A stretch of DNA of 6,072 bases from Syntrophaceae bacterium UBA2208 (GTDB lineage Bacteria; Desulfobacterota; BSN033; UBA1163): positions 4,138 to 10,209 of the forward strand of contig DCUS01000106.1 of the NCBI GenBank assembly GCA_002327885.1, given 5' to 3'. The stretch's first letter is position 1; every line of letters starts with the position of its first letter. The translations under genes were made by a program, and so were the position numbers. Below are positions 1 to 5,312 of the stretch, piece by piece. Below the pieces are notes generated by a model. That model saw nothing but the letters and a program-made list of their open reading frames with translations, was not told where the DNA came from and made no database searches.

Positions 1-8
1 CCCCCTCG

Positions 9-29
9 CCCCCCTTTTTCTAAGGGGGG
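9..29. repeat. C/G-rich hairpin at left edge of window
   Basis: CCCCCCTT (9-16) and AAGGGGGG (22-29) form a perfect 8-bp stem around a 5-base loop. No run of T follows on either strand, so it is a poor intrinsic terminator. It looks like a short dispersed palindrome of the type common between genes in environmental Deltaproteobacteria, though that family assignment is from memory. A weaker 4-bp stem, GGGC/GCCC, lies at 38-41/46-49. No coding sequence is visible in 1-166, so the upstream gene lies outside the window. Confidence 0.5.
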
Positions 30-129
30 TTAGATTAGGGCCTATGCCCCGCCGGCAAGGGGAATGCCAAGAGTAAAGATTGAGGTCATTATAGTTTTTT
101 GGAAGAAAGGTGTAAAGGGGGATGAGGAT

Positions 130-157
130 TTGACAAAATTGATCAAAAGGGGATAAT
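130..157 (+). promoter_or_regulatory. Candidate sigma70-type promoter for priA
   Basis: TTGACA (130-135) is a perfect -35 consensus. It is followed by a 16-base spacer and GATAAT (152-157), a 5/6 match to the -10 consensus. Transcription would start near 164-166, only 1-3 bases before the priA ATG at 167. If the promoter is real, the message would be leaderless or nearly so. The only ribosome-site-like sequence, AAGGGG (147-152), overlaps the -10 box and is 14 bases from the ATG, which is rather far. Either this promoter or that ribosome site may be chance, and they are unlikely to work on the same transcript. Confidence 0.42.
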
Positions 158-166
158 TGAAAAACG

Positions 167-2590
167 ATGAAAGAAATTGTTGAAATAGCGGTTGGCCTTC
201 CTGTCTTTAAGACATTCCACTACCGCATTCCAGAAAAAATGAAAGAGTCTCTCCGGATTGGAATGAGGGTGCTCGTTCCTTTCAAAGGAAGAAAAATCAC
301 CGGGTTTTCAATCGATCTTTTCGATCAACCTCCAAAAGGGGTGGAAGAGAAATTACGGGAGGTTGAGAGTCTCCTTGACGAAGCCCCCCTGATGGACCCT
401 CAGATGCTCCATTTCTACCGCTGGATTTCAGATTATTACCTTTATCCATTAGGTGAGGTGATTAAAACCGGGCTTCCGCCGGGGCTACATTTAAAAAGCG
501 AACTGATCCTGAGTCTTGTTCAAGAGGGGAAAGAGCGCCTGAGTCAGGGTGGTTTGGAACCGATTCAGGAAAAGGTCCTTAAAGAAATTGAGAGATGCGG
601 AAAGATTTCTTTAAAAAAGATATTGAAACAGTTCCCCGGGGAAGTGTCAAAGCCTCAACTTTTTTCCTGGAAGAGGAAGGGGCTTCTCAATATTGATGCC
701 GGGATAGAAGGAAAAGAGGTCAAACCGAAATTTGAGAGGGTGGTCCAATATCAAGGAACAGAGCCTCCCCCACTCCTCTCAAAAAAGCAGGCTGAAATTC
801 TGAAGTGGGCAAAAGAACGAGGAGAGATTTCTTATTCTGAGCTGAGCAAACGATTTAAATCGCCTTCAAAACCCGTCCAATCCTTGCAGACCAAAGGCCT
901 CCTATCACTTTCTAAGAGAGAAATATGCCGTGATCTCTCTTCTCGACCGGGACTCAAGCCTTATCCAAAACCCGAACCCACTCCTGATCAGAAAAGAGTA
1001 CTCAGTGAAATCCTCAAGGGGATCCATTCGAAGCGGTTTTCTCCCTTTCTGCTTTATGGTGTGACAGGGAGCGGGAAGACGGAGATTTACCTTCGAGCCA
1101 TCGAAGAGGTATTGGCTCAAGGACGGGAGGCAATTATCCTCGTTCCTGAGATATCTTTGACGCCTCAGCTTCTTTCCCGGTTCAAAGATCGTTTCGGCGA
1201 AAACCTCGCTCTCATTCATAGCGGGCTTGGAAAAGGAGAACGTTATGATCAATGGAGGAGGATCTGGAAGGGAGAGGTGAAGATTGCCATGGGGGCTCGT
1301 TCTGCCATTTTTGCCCCTTTTAAAAATGTCGGAATCATTATCGTAGATGAAGAACATGATCCATCCTATAAACAGGAAGAGAAATTAAAATACCATGCTC
1401 GGGATGTCGCGGTGGTTCGAGCCAAGCAGGTTGAGGCAACCCTCCTTTTAGGATCTGCCACCCCCTCTCTGGAGTCGTTTTATAACGCCGAGAAGGGGAA
1501 GTTTCATCTCCTTAACCTTCCGGAGAGGATCGAAGGGAAGCCCCTTCCGCGGGTGGAGGTGGTGGACATCAAGAAAGAAGGAGGTCTCTTATCAGATCAA
1601 GTCCGGGCAGCCCTTCGGAAAAATATCGAAGAAAAAAACCAGAGTCTCCTTTTTCTCAATCGCAGAGGGTTTGCCAATTTTATCCTCTGTCCGGATTGCG
1701 GCCACACCTTTAAGTGTCCGAATTGTAATGTCACCCTCACCTATCATCTCCGGGATCGTTCACTCCAATGCCATTATTGTGATTATCGAATCCGGGCCCC
1801 TGGAGATTGTCCGAAATGTGAAGGCCACCGACTTCAGGGAATGGGGACCGGGACCGAACGCCTGGAGGAGGAAATTCGGTCATTATTCCCGGGGACACAA
1901 GTGGCAAGGATGGACCGCGACACCACTTTGCGGCGACGCTCTCACCTTCAGATTCTGAAAGGACTTGAATCCGGGACGATTGATATCCTGGTCGGAACCC
2001 AGATGATCGTCAAAGGACATGATTTTCCAAACGTGACTTTTGTCGGAGTGGTTTCTGCTGATACATCCCTTCACTTTCCAGACTTTCGGGCAAGCGAGAG
2101 AACCTTTCAACTTCTCACCCAGGTAGCGGGAAGGGCGGGAAGAGGGAAAATTTTCGGAGAGGTGGTGATTCAGACCTTTAACCCGGACCATTTTAGCATC
2201 CTCAGGGCGAAAGACCACGACTATGTCGGTTTCTATCAGGAGGAGATTCAATACAGGAGGGCATTGGATTATCCTCCTTTCTCACGGTTCATTAATTTTA
2301 GATTGGTCGGAAACAGTGAAACGAGGACAAAGGGGATGGCAGCAGAGATGGGAAGGATTGGACAATCTCTTTTGAAGAAAGGGTATGGAAAAGGAATCGA
2401 GATCCTGGGTCCCAGCACTGCGCCTTTTGCCAAGATGAGAGGAAAATTTCGGTGGCAGATGCTGGCAAAGGGAAAAAGTCCTCAGTTACTCCATCAATTT
2501 GCCCAGGAGTTAGCCTCCAGAATGGAGGTTCAAATAAAGGGGAGGGGAGTCAATCTGGATATTGATGTGGACCCTGTTTTTATCCTATAA
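167..2590 (+). CDS. priA: Primosomal protein N' (replication restart helicase PriA)
   Basis: PriA is a superfamily 2 DNA helicase that recognises stalled or broken replication forks and reloads the replisome. The 807-aa product starts with the 3'-DNA-end-binding domain (about 1-105, with FKTFHYRIP and GMRVLVPF). A long winged-helix region follows (about 110-265). The helicase core has Walker A GVTGSGKT (298-305), DEEHD (394-398), SATPS (430-434), GTQMIVKGHDF (610-620) and QVAGRAGRG (652-660). Eight cysteines (508, 511, 517, 520, 535, 538, 548, 551) form the two-zinc module inserted in the second helicase lobe. The length is close to that of Bacillus PriA (about 805 aa) and longer than that of E. 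coli (732 aa). ATG 167 is the first possible start, because an in-frame TGA lies at 158-160, and the N-terminus matches the family. All catalytic motifs are intact. Confidence 0.98.
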   Translation: MKEIVEIAVGLPVFKTFHYRIPEKMKESLRIGMRVLVPFKGRKITGFSIDLFDQPPKGVEEKLREVESLLDEAPLMDPQMLHFYRWISDYYLYPLGEVIKTGLPPGLHLKSELILSLVQEGKERLSQGGLEPIQEKVLKEIERCGKISLKKILKQFPGEVSKPQLFSWKRKGLLNIDAGIEGKEVKPKFERVVQYQGTEPPPLLSKKQAEILKWAKERGEISYSELSKRFKSPSKPVQSLQTKGLLSLSKREICRDLSSRPGLKPYPKPEPTPDQKRVLSEILKGIHSKRFSPFLLYGVTGSGKTEIYLRAIEEVLAQGREAIILVPEISLTPQLLSRFKDRFGENLALIHSGLGKGERYDQWRRIWKGEVKIAMGARSAIFAPFKNVGIIIVDEEHDPSYKQEEKLKYHARDVAVVRAKQVEATLLLGSATPSLESFYNAEKGKFHLLNLPERIEGKPLPRVEVVDIKKEGGLLSDQVRAALRKNIEEKNQSLLFLNRRGFANFILCPDCGHTFKCPNCNVTLTYHLRDRSLQCHYCDYRIRAPGDCPKCEGHRLQGMGTGTERLEEEIRSLFPGTQVARMDRDTTLRRRSHLQILKGLESGTIDILVGTQMIVKGHDFPNVTFVGVVSADTSLHFPDFRASERTFQLLTQVAGRAGRGKIFGEVVIQTFNPDHFSILRAKDHDYVGFYQEEIQYRRALDYPPFSRFINFRLVGNSETRTKGMAAEMGRIGQSLLKKGYGKGIEILGPSTAPFAKMRGKFRWQMLAKGKSPQLLHQFAQELASRMEVQIKGRGVNLDIDVDPVFIL

Positions 2591-2617
2591 TTGGGCGAAA
2601 CTTCGGGGCTTTGCCCC

Positions 2618-2757
2618 AATTGGAATATTGGAAGAGTGGAATATTGGGATATTCAATGGTCAGTTGGCAATGGTCAATAATCAATGATCACTGAGAATTG
2701 AAAATTGATTATTGCTCATTGAAGATTTAAGCGACCCATTATTCCATCATTCCAATT
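2618..2757. repeat. Nested ~140-bp inverted-repeat element between priA and the ligase gene
   Basis: The outer arms are AATTGGAAT (2618-2626) with ATTCCAATT (2749-2757), a perfect 9-bp match. Further in, 2637-2648 pairs with 2735-2746 (11 of 12). An inner stem pairs CAATAATCAAT (2675-2685) with ATTGATTATTG (2704-2714), a perfect 11 bp, extended by CAATG (2668-2672) with CATTG (2717-2721). The left side also carries a direct repeat, CAATGGTCA (2654-2662 and 2668-2676). The whole stretch can fold into one long interrupted hairpin and is much more AT-rich than the genes. It resembles a palindromic intergenic repeat or a small non-autonomous mobile element. The outermost AATT is itself a palindrome, so it could be part of the arms or a flanking duplication. 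I see no open reading frame in it. Confidence 0.6.
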
Positions 2758-2762
2758 AATTT

Positions 2763-2767
2763 AGGAG
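2763..2767 (+). promoter_or_regulatory. Ribosome binding site of the ligase gene
   Basis: AGGAG ends six bases before the ATG at 2774. This is good spacing and fixes that ATG as the start in preference to the in-frame ATG at codon 16 (2819), which has only a weak purine stretch before it. Confidence 0.75.
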
Positions 2768-2773
2768 AATAAG

Positions 2774-4051
2774 ATGATCGATCGGGCGCATGGTTATTTT
2801 CGCAAGGGAAAAGAGACGATGTCGAAGAGAAAGCGAGAAGCCTATTTGATAGAAAGGCTCTCTGAGATTCTTCGTTATGGATATCGTTATTCAAAGGCCA
2901 TTCAGGCAAGGTTCGACGCAGCCGGGGTCAAACCTGAGATGATTGAGACTCTTAAAAACCTTGAGAAACTCCCTATTACGAAAAAATCCGATTTAGTCAA
3001 CTCTCAAAAACATACTCCTCCGTTTGGAGGGTTTGAAGTTGTTCCGAAGCAGGGAATGAGAAGAATTTATATGTCGCCCGGACCGGTATTTGAACCCGGA
3101 GAGTGGCCTTATAGAGATACCCGTTGGGCTCAAGCGCTTTACGCTTGTGGGATAAGAAAAGGAGATATCGTTCTCAATACTTTCAACTATCACCTAACGC
3201 CATTGGCCATGATGCTTGATGAGTCACTCCGAATGTTAGGAGCCACCGTCATCCCGGTGGGTCCAGGAAATATTTCCATGCAGATCAATCTGATGCGACA
3301 ACTTCAAGTTACGGGATACCTGGGAACACCCAGTTTCCTCATGTCCATTATCGAAGCGGCAGAAGGCATGCGCCTTGAGCCAAAGAAAGATCTCCATCTT
3401 AGGGCTTCTTTTGTCGGTGCAGAGATGTTTCCGGAATCGCTTCGGCAAAAGATGGAAGGAAAGCTGGATATCCCCATCCGGCAGGCTTATGGGACTGTGG
3501 ATGTGGGTTGCCTGGGATACGAATGCCCGGAGAAAAAGGGAATGCACATCTCTGAGGATGTGGTGGTGGAGATTGTTGATACCGAGACAGGAAGGCAATT
3601 AGAAACGGGGGCCACCGGGGAAATTGTGGCGACCAACTTCAGCAAGGTTTTTCCGATGATTCGCTTCGCCACAGGAGATCTCTCCTATCTCATTGAAGAG
3701 ACTTGTCCCTGCGGCCGGACTTCAATGCGTCTCGGAAGGATTTTAGGCCGAACGGATCAGGTGACCAAGGTTTGGGGGATCTTCATCCATCCATGGCAAG
3801 TGGACGATGTGATGGCGAAATTCCCTGAGGTGGCGAATTATCAGATCGTGGTGACCCGAAAAGAATATCGTGACCAGATGATCATGTATGTCGAATTGAA
3901 AGAATCCATCGCTGATCAGATCGGTCTGAAGAGAAAGGTGGAGAGGGAAATCGAAGAAGTCCTTAAAGTAAAGGGGCAAGCGGAGTTTGTCCAGAGAGGG
4001 GGCATTCCGGACCGAGCCAAAAAGATCGATGACCGAAGGATCTGGGAGTAG
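2774..4051 (+). CDS. Phenylacetate-CoA ligase-family (PaaK-like) adenylate-forming protein, atypical P-loop
   Basis: This 425-aa protein has the length and architecture of the PaaK/COG1541 family. Those enzymes adenylate an aryl or related carboxylic acid with ATP and transfer it to coenzyme A in the cytoplasm. Recognisable motifs in order are GTPSF (184-188, the family's TPSY-type motif), QAYGTVDVG (237-245, the A5 motif), TGEIVAT (281-287), RFATGDL (297-303, with the ribose-binding Asp302), GRILGRTD (321-328) and a C-terminal mini-domain. The usual Ser/Gly/Thr-rich phosphate loop (SSGTTGKP in PaaK) is missing. Its place is taken by YMSPGPVFEPG (99-109). The C-terminus ends IPDRAKKIDDRR, with Lys416/Lys417 near where the catalytic lysine is expected, but the alignment is unclear. 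The protein may be a divergent ligase subfamily, an adenylating enzyme with another acceptor, or catalytically altered, and its substrate cannot be read from the sequence. It was probably once tightly coupled to the downstream ACT gene. Confidence 0.85.
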   Translation: MIDRAHGYFRKGKETMSKRKREAYLIERLSEILRYGYRYSKAIQARFDAAGVKPEMIETLKNLEKLPITKKSDLVNSQKHTPPFGGFEVVPKQGMRRIYMSPGPVFEPGEWPYRDTRWAQALYACGIRKGDIVLNTFNYHLTPLAMMLDESLRMLGATVIPVGPGNISMQINLMRQLQVTGYLGTPSFLMSIIEAAEGMRLEPKKDLHLRASFVGAEMFPESLRQKMEGKLDIPIRQAYGTVDVGCLGYECPEKKGMHISEDVVVEIVDTETGRQLETGATGEIVATNFSKVFPMIRFATGDLSYLIEETCPCGRTSMRLGRILGRTDQVTKVWGIFIHPWQVDDVMAKFPEVANYQIVVTRKEYRDQMIMYVELKESIADQIGLKRKVEREIEEVLKVKGQAEFVQRGGIPDRAKKIDDRRIWE

Positions 4052-4052
4052 A

Positions 4053-4161
4053 CCCCGTTAGAAGAATTTCGCTCTTTTAACGGGGAGTCAGGCGGGGCTT
4101 TAAGCCCTTCAGAAAATATTATCTTCATCTCCGCTGCAAACAAAGGAGCTTTCTAACGGGG
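4053..4161. mobile_element. 109-bp MITE-like element splitting the ligase-ACT junction
   Basis: The element is bounded by perfect 11-bp terminal inverted repeats, CCCCGTTAGAA (4053-4063) and TTCTAACGGGG (4151-4161). A 4-bp direct duplication, TAGA, flanks it (4049-4052 and 4162-4165), as expected of a transposed insertion. A third, inverted copy of the terminus lies inside (4073-4085), and 4053-4065 pairs with it over 13 bp with one G-U. There is also a small GGGCT/AGCCC hairpin (4095-4099/4103-4107). There is no coding capacity, so any movement would need a transposase from elsewhere. The left TAGA contains the ligase stop codon (TAG 4049-4051), so the ligase reading frame is unharmed. The distance to the ACT gene is increased by 113 bp. 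Confidence 0.68.
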
Positions 4162-4169
4162 TAGAGAGA

Positions 4170-4676
4170 ATGGGGAATGAGGCAAAGATCAAAGTTGGGG
4201 GCATCATGGCAAACAGCGGTCTTGCCACAGTGAGTATCCTTTCATTGCCAGATCGACCTGATGTGGCAGGGATGATTCTTCATGCGATGGGGAAAGAGAA
4301 TATCAACATCGAATTTGTTGTTCAAAATGTTGATATCGAGGGCAATGGGAATATGACTTTCTGTATCGATCAGAAGCATTTAGAATCAGCCCTGGAAGTT
4401 TTAGAGAGAGTCAAATCCCTGATTGAGGCGAAAGGGATTTCTTATCATCCCAATGTGGCTACGATCAGCGTCTTTGGTCCCCACTTCAGGGAGAGACCCA
4501 TGATCTCCGGTTTCATGTTTAATGCCCTTGGAACAGCAGGGATAGAGGTCTTAGCGATCAGCACCTCGATCTCCAGCTGCTCCTGTGTCATTCAAGCAGA
4601 ACAAATCGAGGATGCCATGAGAGCCCTCCACGATACCTTTGACGCCCCCCATCAGGTCACGAAGTTTGCCCCGTAG
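4170..4676 (+). CDS. Free-standing tandem ACT-domain protein, aspartokinase regulatory-tail-like
   Basis: This 168-aa protein consists almost entirely of two ACT domains (about 17-88 and 95-160) arranged like the regulatory end of aspartate kinase, with no kinase domain. Family-like signatures are SLPDRPDVAGMI (25-36), NINIEFVVQNV (44-54), and in the second repeat ATISVFGPHFRERP (97-110), GIEVLAIST (124-132) and SCVIQAEQIEDAMRALHDTF (138-157). ACT pairs usually bind an amino acid at their interface and control an enzyme; the ligand here is unknown. ATG 4170 is preceded by only GGGGTAGAGAGA, a weak ribosome site. Met13 (4206), just ahead of the first domain, is an alternative start. The nearby AAAGGAG (4142-4148) lies inside the mobile element, 21 bases from the ATG, too far to be ideal. 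The position directly after the ligase suggests a regulatory partnership, which is inferred and not shown. Confidence 0.85.
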   Translation: MGNEAKIKVGGIMANSGLATVSILSLPDRPDVAGMILHAMGKENINIEFVVQNVDIEGNGNMTFCIDQKHLESALEVLERVKSLIEAKGISYHPNVATISVFGPHFRERPMISGFMFNALGTAGIEVLAISTSISSCSCVIQAEQIEDAMRALHDTFDAPHQVTKFAP

Positions 4677-4684
4677 GATCAGAG

Positions 4685-4753
4685 TGAGGCACAAGGTTTG
4701 AGGGAAAAGGCGCCTACCTGCTAACAGGTGGAAAAGATTTTGCCTCAGACCTT
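4685..4753 (+). other. Competing hairpins downstream of the ACT gene
   Basis: AAGGTTTGAGG (4693-4703) pairs with CCTCAGACCTT (4743-4753) over 11 bp with one G-U. Alternatively TGAGGCA (4685-4691) pairs with TGCCTCA (4741-4747), a perfect 7 bp. The two share 4743-4747 and cannot form together. Inside both sits ACCTG-CTAA-CAGGT (4716-4729), a 5-bp stem extended by a G-U and a C-G pair. TTTTACCTTT (from 4752) overlaps the end of the right arm and continues past it, so this could be a weak terminator of the ACT transcript. It could also be the remains of another palindromic repeat. No family is recognised. Confidence 0.4.
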
Positions 4754-4779
4754 TTACCTTTATCCTCTAACGCAAACCC

Positions 4780-5061
4780 ATGGAGATTCGCTACTGTGAT
4801 GTCTGCGGCGCGGTTCTGGATCAATACTCCTTTGAGTTCTGCTATCGATGCAGGAGGTATCTCTGCTTTGATCCTACGGGGAAAGGACAGGCTTGCGCAA
4901 AATCCCATCCCAATCATATAGGTTATTATTATTGCCGGGCTTGTTTGGATTATCTGTTTCTTTGCAGAAATTGTGGCGGCTACAGAACAAGAGGGGGCCG
5001 TTTCCCCCTCCTAAATCATCTCTGTGAGGAATGTCGAGCGATGCCCAATCGTTCGGAGTAA
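4780..5061 (+). CDS. Small cysteine-rich zinc-finger protein, 93 aa, function unknown
   Basis: I do not recognise a named family. The product has twelve cysteines, mostly as CxxC pairs: C6/C9, C21/C24, C29, C39, C52/C55, C62/C65 and C82/C85. Two histidines follow C39 (H43, H46). The first eight ligands (C6, C9, C21, C24, C29, C39, H43, H46) have the order and roughly the spacing of a two-zinc B-box-type cross-brace. C52/C55 with C62/C65 looks like a zinc ribbon, leaving C82/C85 to complete or replace a site. Many aromatic residues (Tyr, Phe) fill the gaps. There is no signal peptide or membrane segment, so it is probably cytoplasmic and binds protein or nucleic acid (inference). ATG 4780 is the first possible start because an in-frame TAA lies at 4768-4770. 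No ribosome site precedes it (CGCAAACCC), which is odd. The ordered ligand pattern argues strongly that it is a real gene. Confidence 0.8.
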   Translation: MEIRYCDVCGAVLDQYSFEFCYRCRRYLCFDPTGKGQACAKSHPNHIGYYYCRACLDYLFLCRNCGGYRTRGGRFPLLNHLCEECRAMPNRSE

Positions 5062-5062
5062 T

Positions 5063-5076
5063 TAGTTCGTAGTTCG
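5063..5076. repeat. Tandem 7-bp repeat after the zinc-finger gene
   Basis: TAGTTCG occurs twice in tandem (5063-5069, 5070-5076). The overlapping GTTCGGAG is present both in the last codons of the zinc-finger gene (5051-5058) and again at 5072-5079. This suggests a small local duplication at the 3' end of that gene. It is short enough to be of little consequence. Confidence 0.45.
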
Positions 5077-5106
5077 GAGATACGGGTGGAATACTCCCAA
5101 CTCAAA

Positions 5107-5300
5107 ACTAATACAAACGCATTGAATATTTTAACATCGTACGTTGTCATTGCGAGCCCAAGGGGCGTGGCAATCTCATTTTTCGTGGGATTGCGGAGCC
5201 TGTTCCGAACGAAGTGAGGAATCTCCGGGTTTGCTTCGGCTTTGCCTCGCAACCGCTCAGCTCCTCGCAATGACAAATAATTTAATGCGTTTGCATTAAT
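5107..5300. repeat. Outer inverted repeat enclosing the 133-bp palindromic element
   Basis: The arm at 5107-5123 and the arm at 5284-5300 are inverted copies matching at 15 of 17 positions, including a perfect 10-bp core CAAACGCATT (5114-5123) / AATGCGTTTG (5284-5293). The palindromic element at 5144-5276 lies between them, together with 20 bases of unassigned sequence on the left and 7 on the right. This may be an older hairpin or binding site interrupted by the inner element, or simply the outer part of a larger composite repeat. Confidence 0.5.
5144..5276. repeat. 133-bp palindromic MITE-like element (TTGTCATTGCGAG type)
   Basis: Perfect 13-bp terminal inverted repeats, TTGTCATTGCGAG (5144-5156) and CTCGCAATGACAA (5264-5276), bound the element. 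An internal hairpin pairs 5170-5177 (GCAATCTC) with 5187-5194 (GGGATTGC), with one G-U. Elements with this terminus (GTCATTGCGAG...) are, from general knowledge, frequent in intergenic regions of many bacterial genomes, including Deltaproteobacteria. No flanking direct duplication is visible here, and there is no credible gene inside. Confidence 0.72.
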
Positions 5301-5301
5301 C

Positions 5302-5305
5302 GAGG
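5302..5305 (+). promoter_or_regulatory. Ribosome binding site deciding the start of the 86-aa gene
   Basis: GAGG ends one base before the ATG at 5307 but seven bases before the next in-frame ATG at 5313. Only the second spacing is workable, so the start is placed at 5313, dropping two residues (Met-Asn). Confidence 0.6.
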
Positions 5306-5312
5306 AATGAAT

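Noticed and set aside
1883..2251. Minus-strand open frame of 122 codons inside priA, and similar minus-strand frames across the ligase gene
   Set aside because: They lie wholly inside confidently identified genes, have no ribosome site or family resemblance, and read as shadows of the coding strand.
2605..2617. GGGGC-TTT-GCCCC hairpin just after priA as an intrinsic terminator
   Set aside because: The stem is only 5 bp and is followed by AATTGG rather than a T-run. It could equally belong to the repeat-rich gap. It is too weak to call as a terminator.
4142..4148. AAAGGAG inside the mobile element as the ACT gene's ribosome site
   Set aside because: It is 21 bases from the ATG at 4170, and no start codon lies at a suitable distance after it. 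It may contribute but cannot be called as the site.
4693..4753. Three-stem fold after the ACT gene as a tRNA
   Set aside because: The arm lengths, the missing anticodon stem-loop pattern and the absence of a TpsiC-type arm do not fit a tRNA.
5144..5276. Inverted repeats in the gaps as CRISPR repeats
   Set aside because: There is no array of equal repeats separated by unique spacers, and no cas-like gene. The structures are single palindromes of different sequence.
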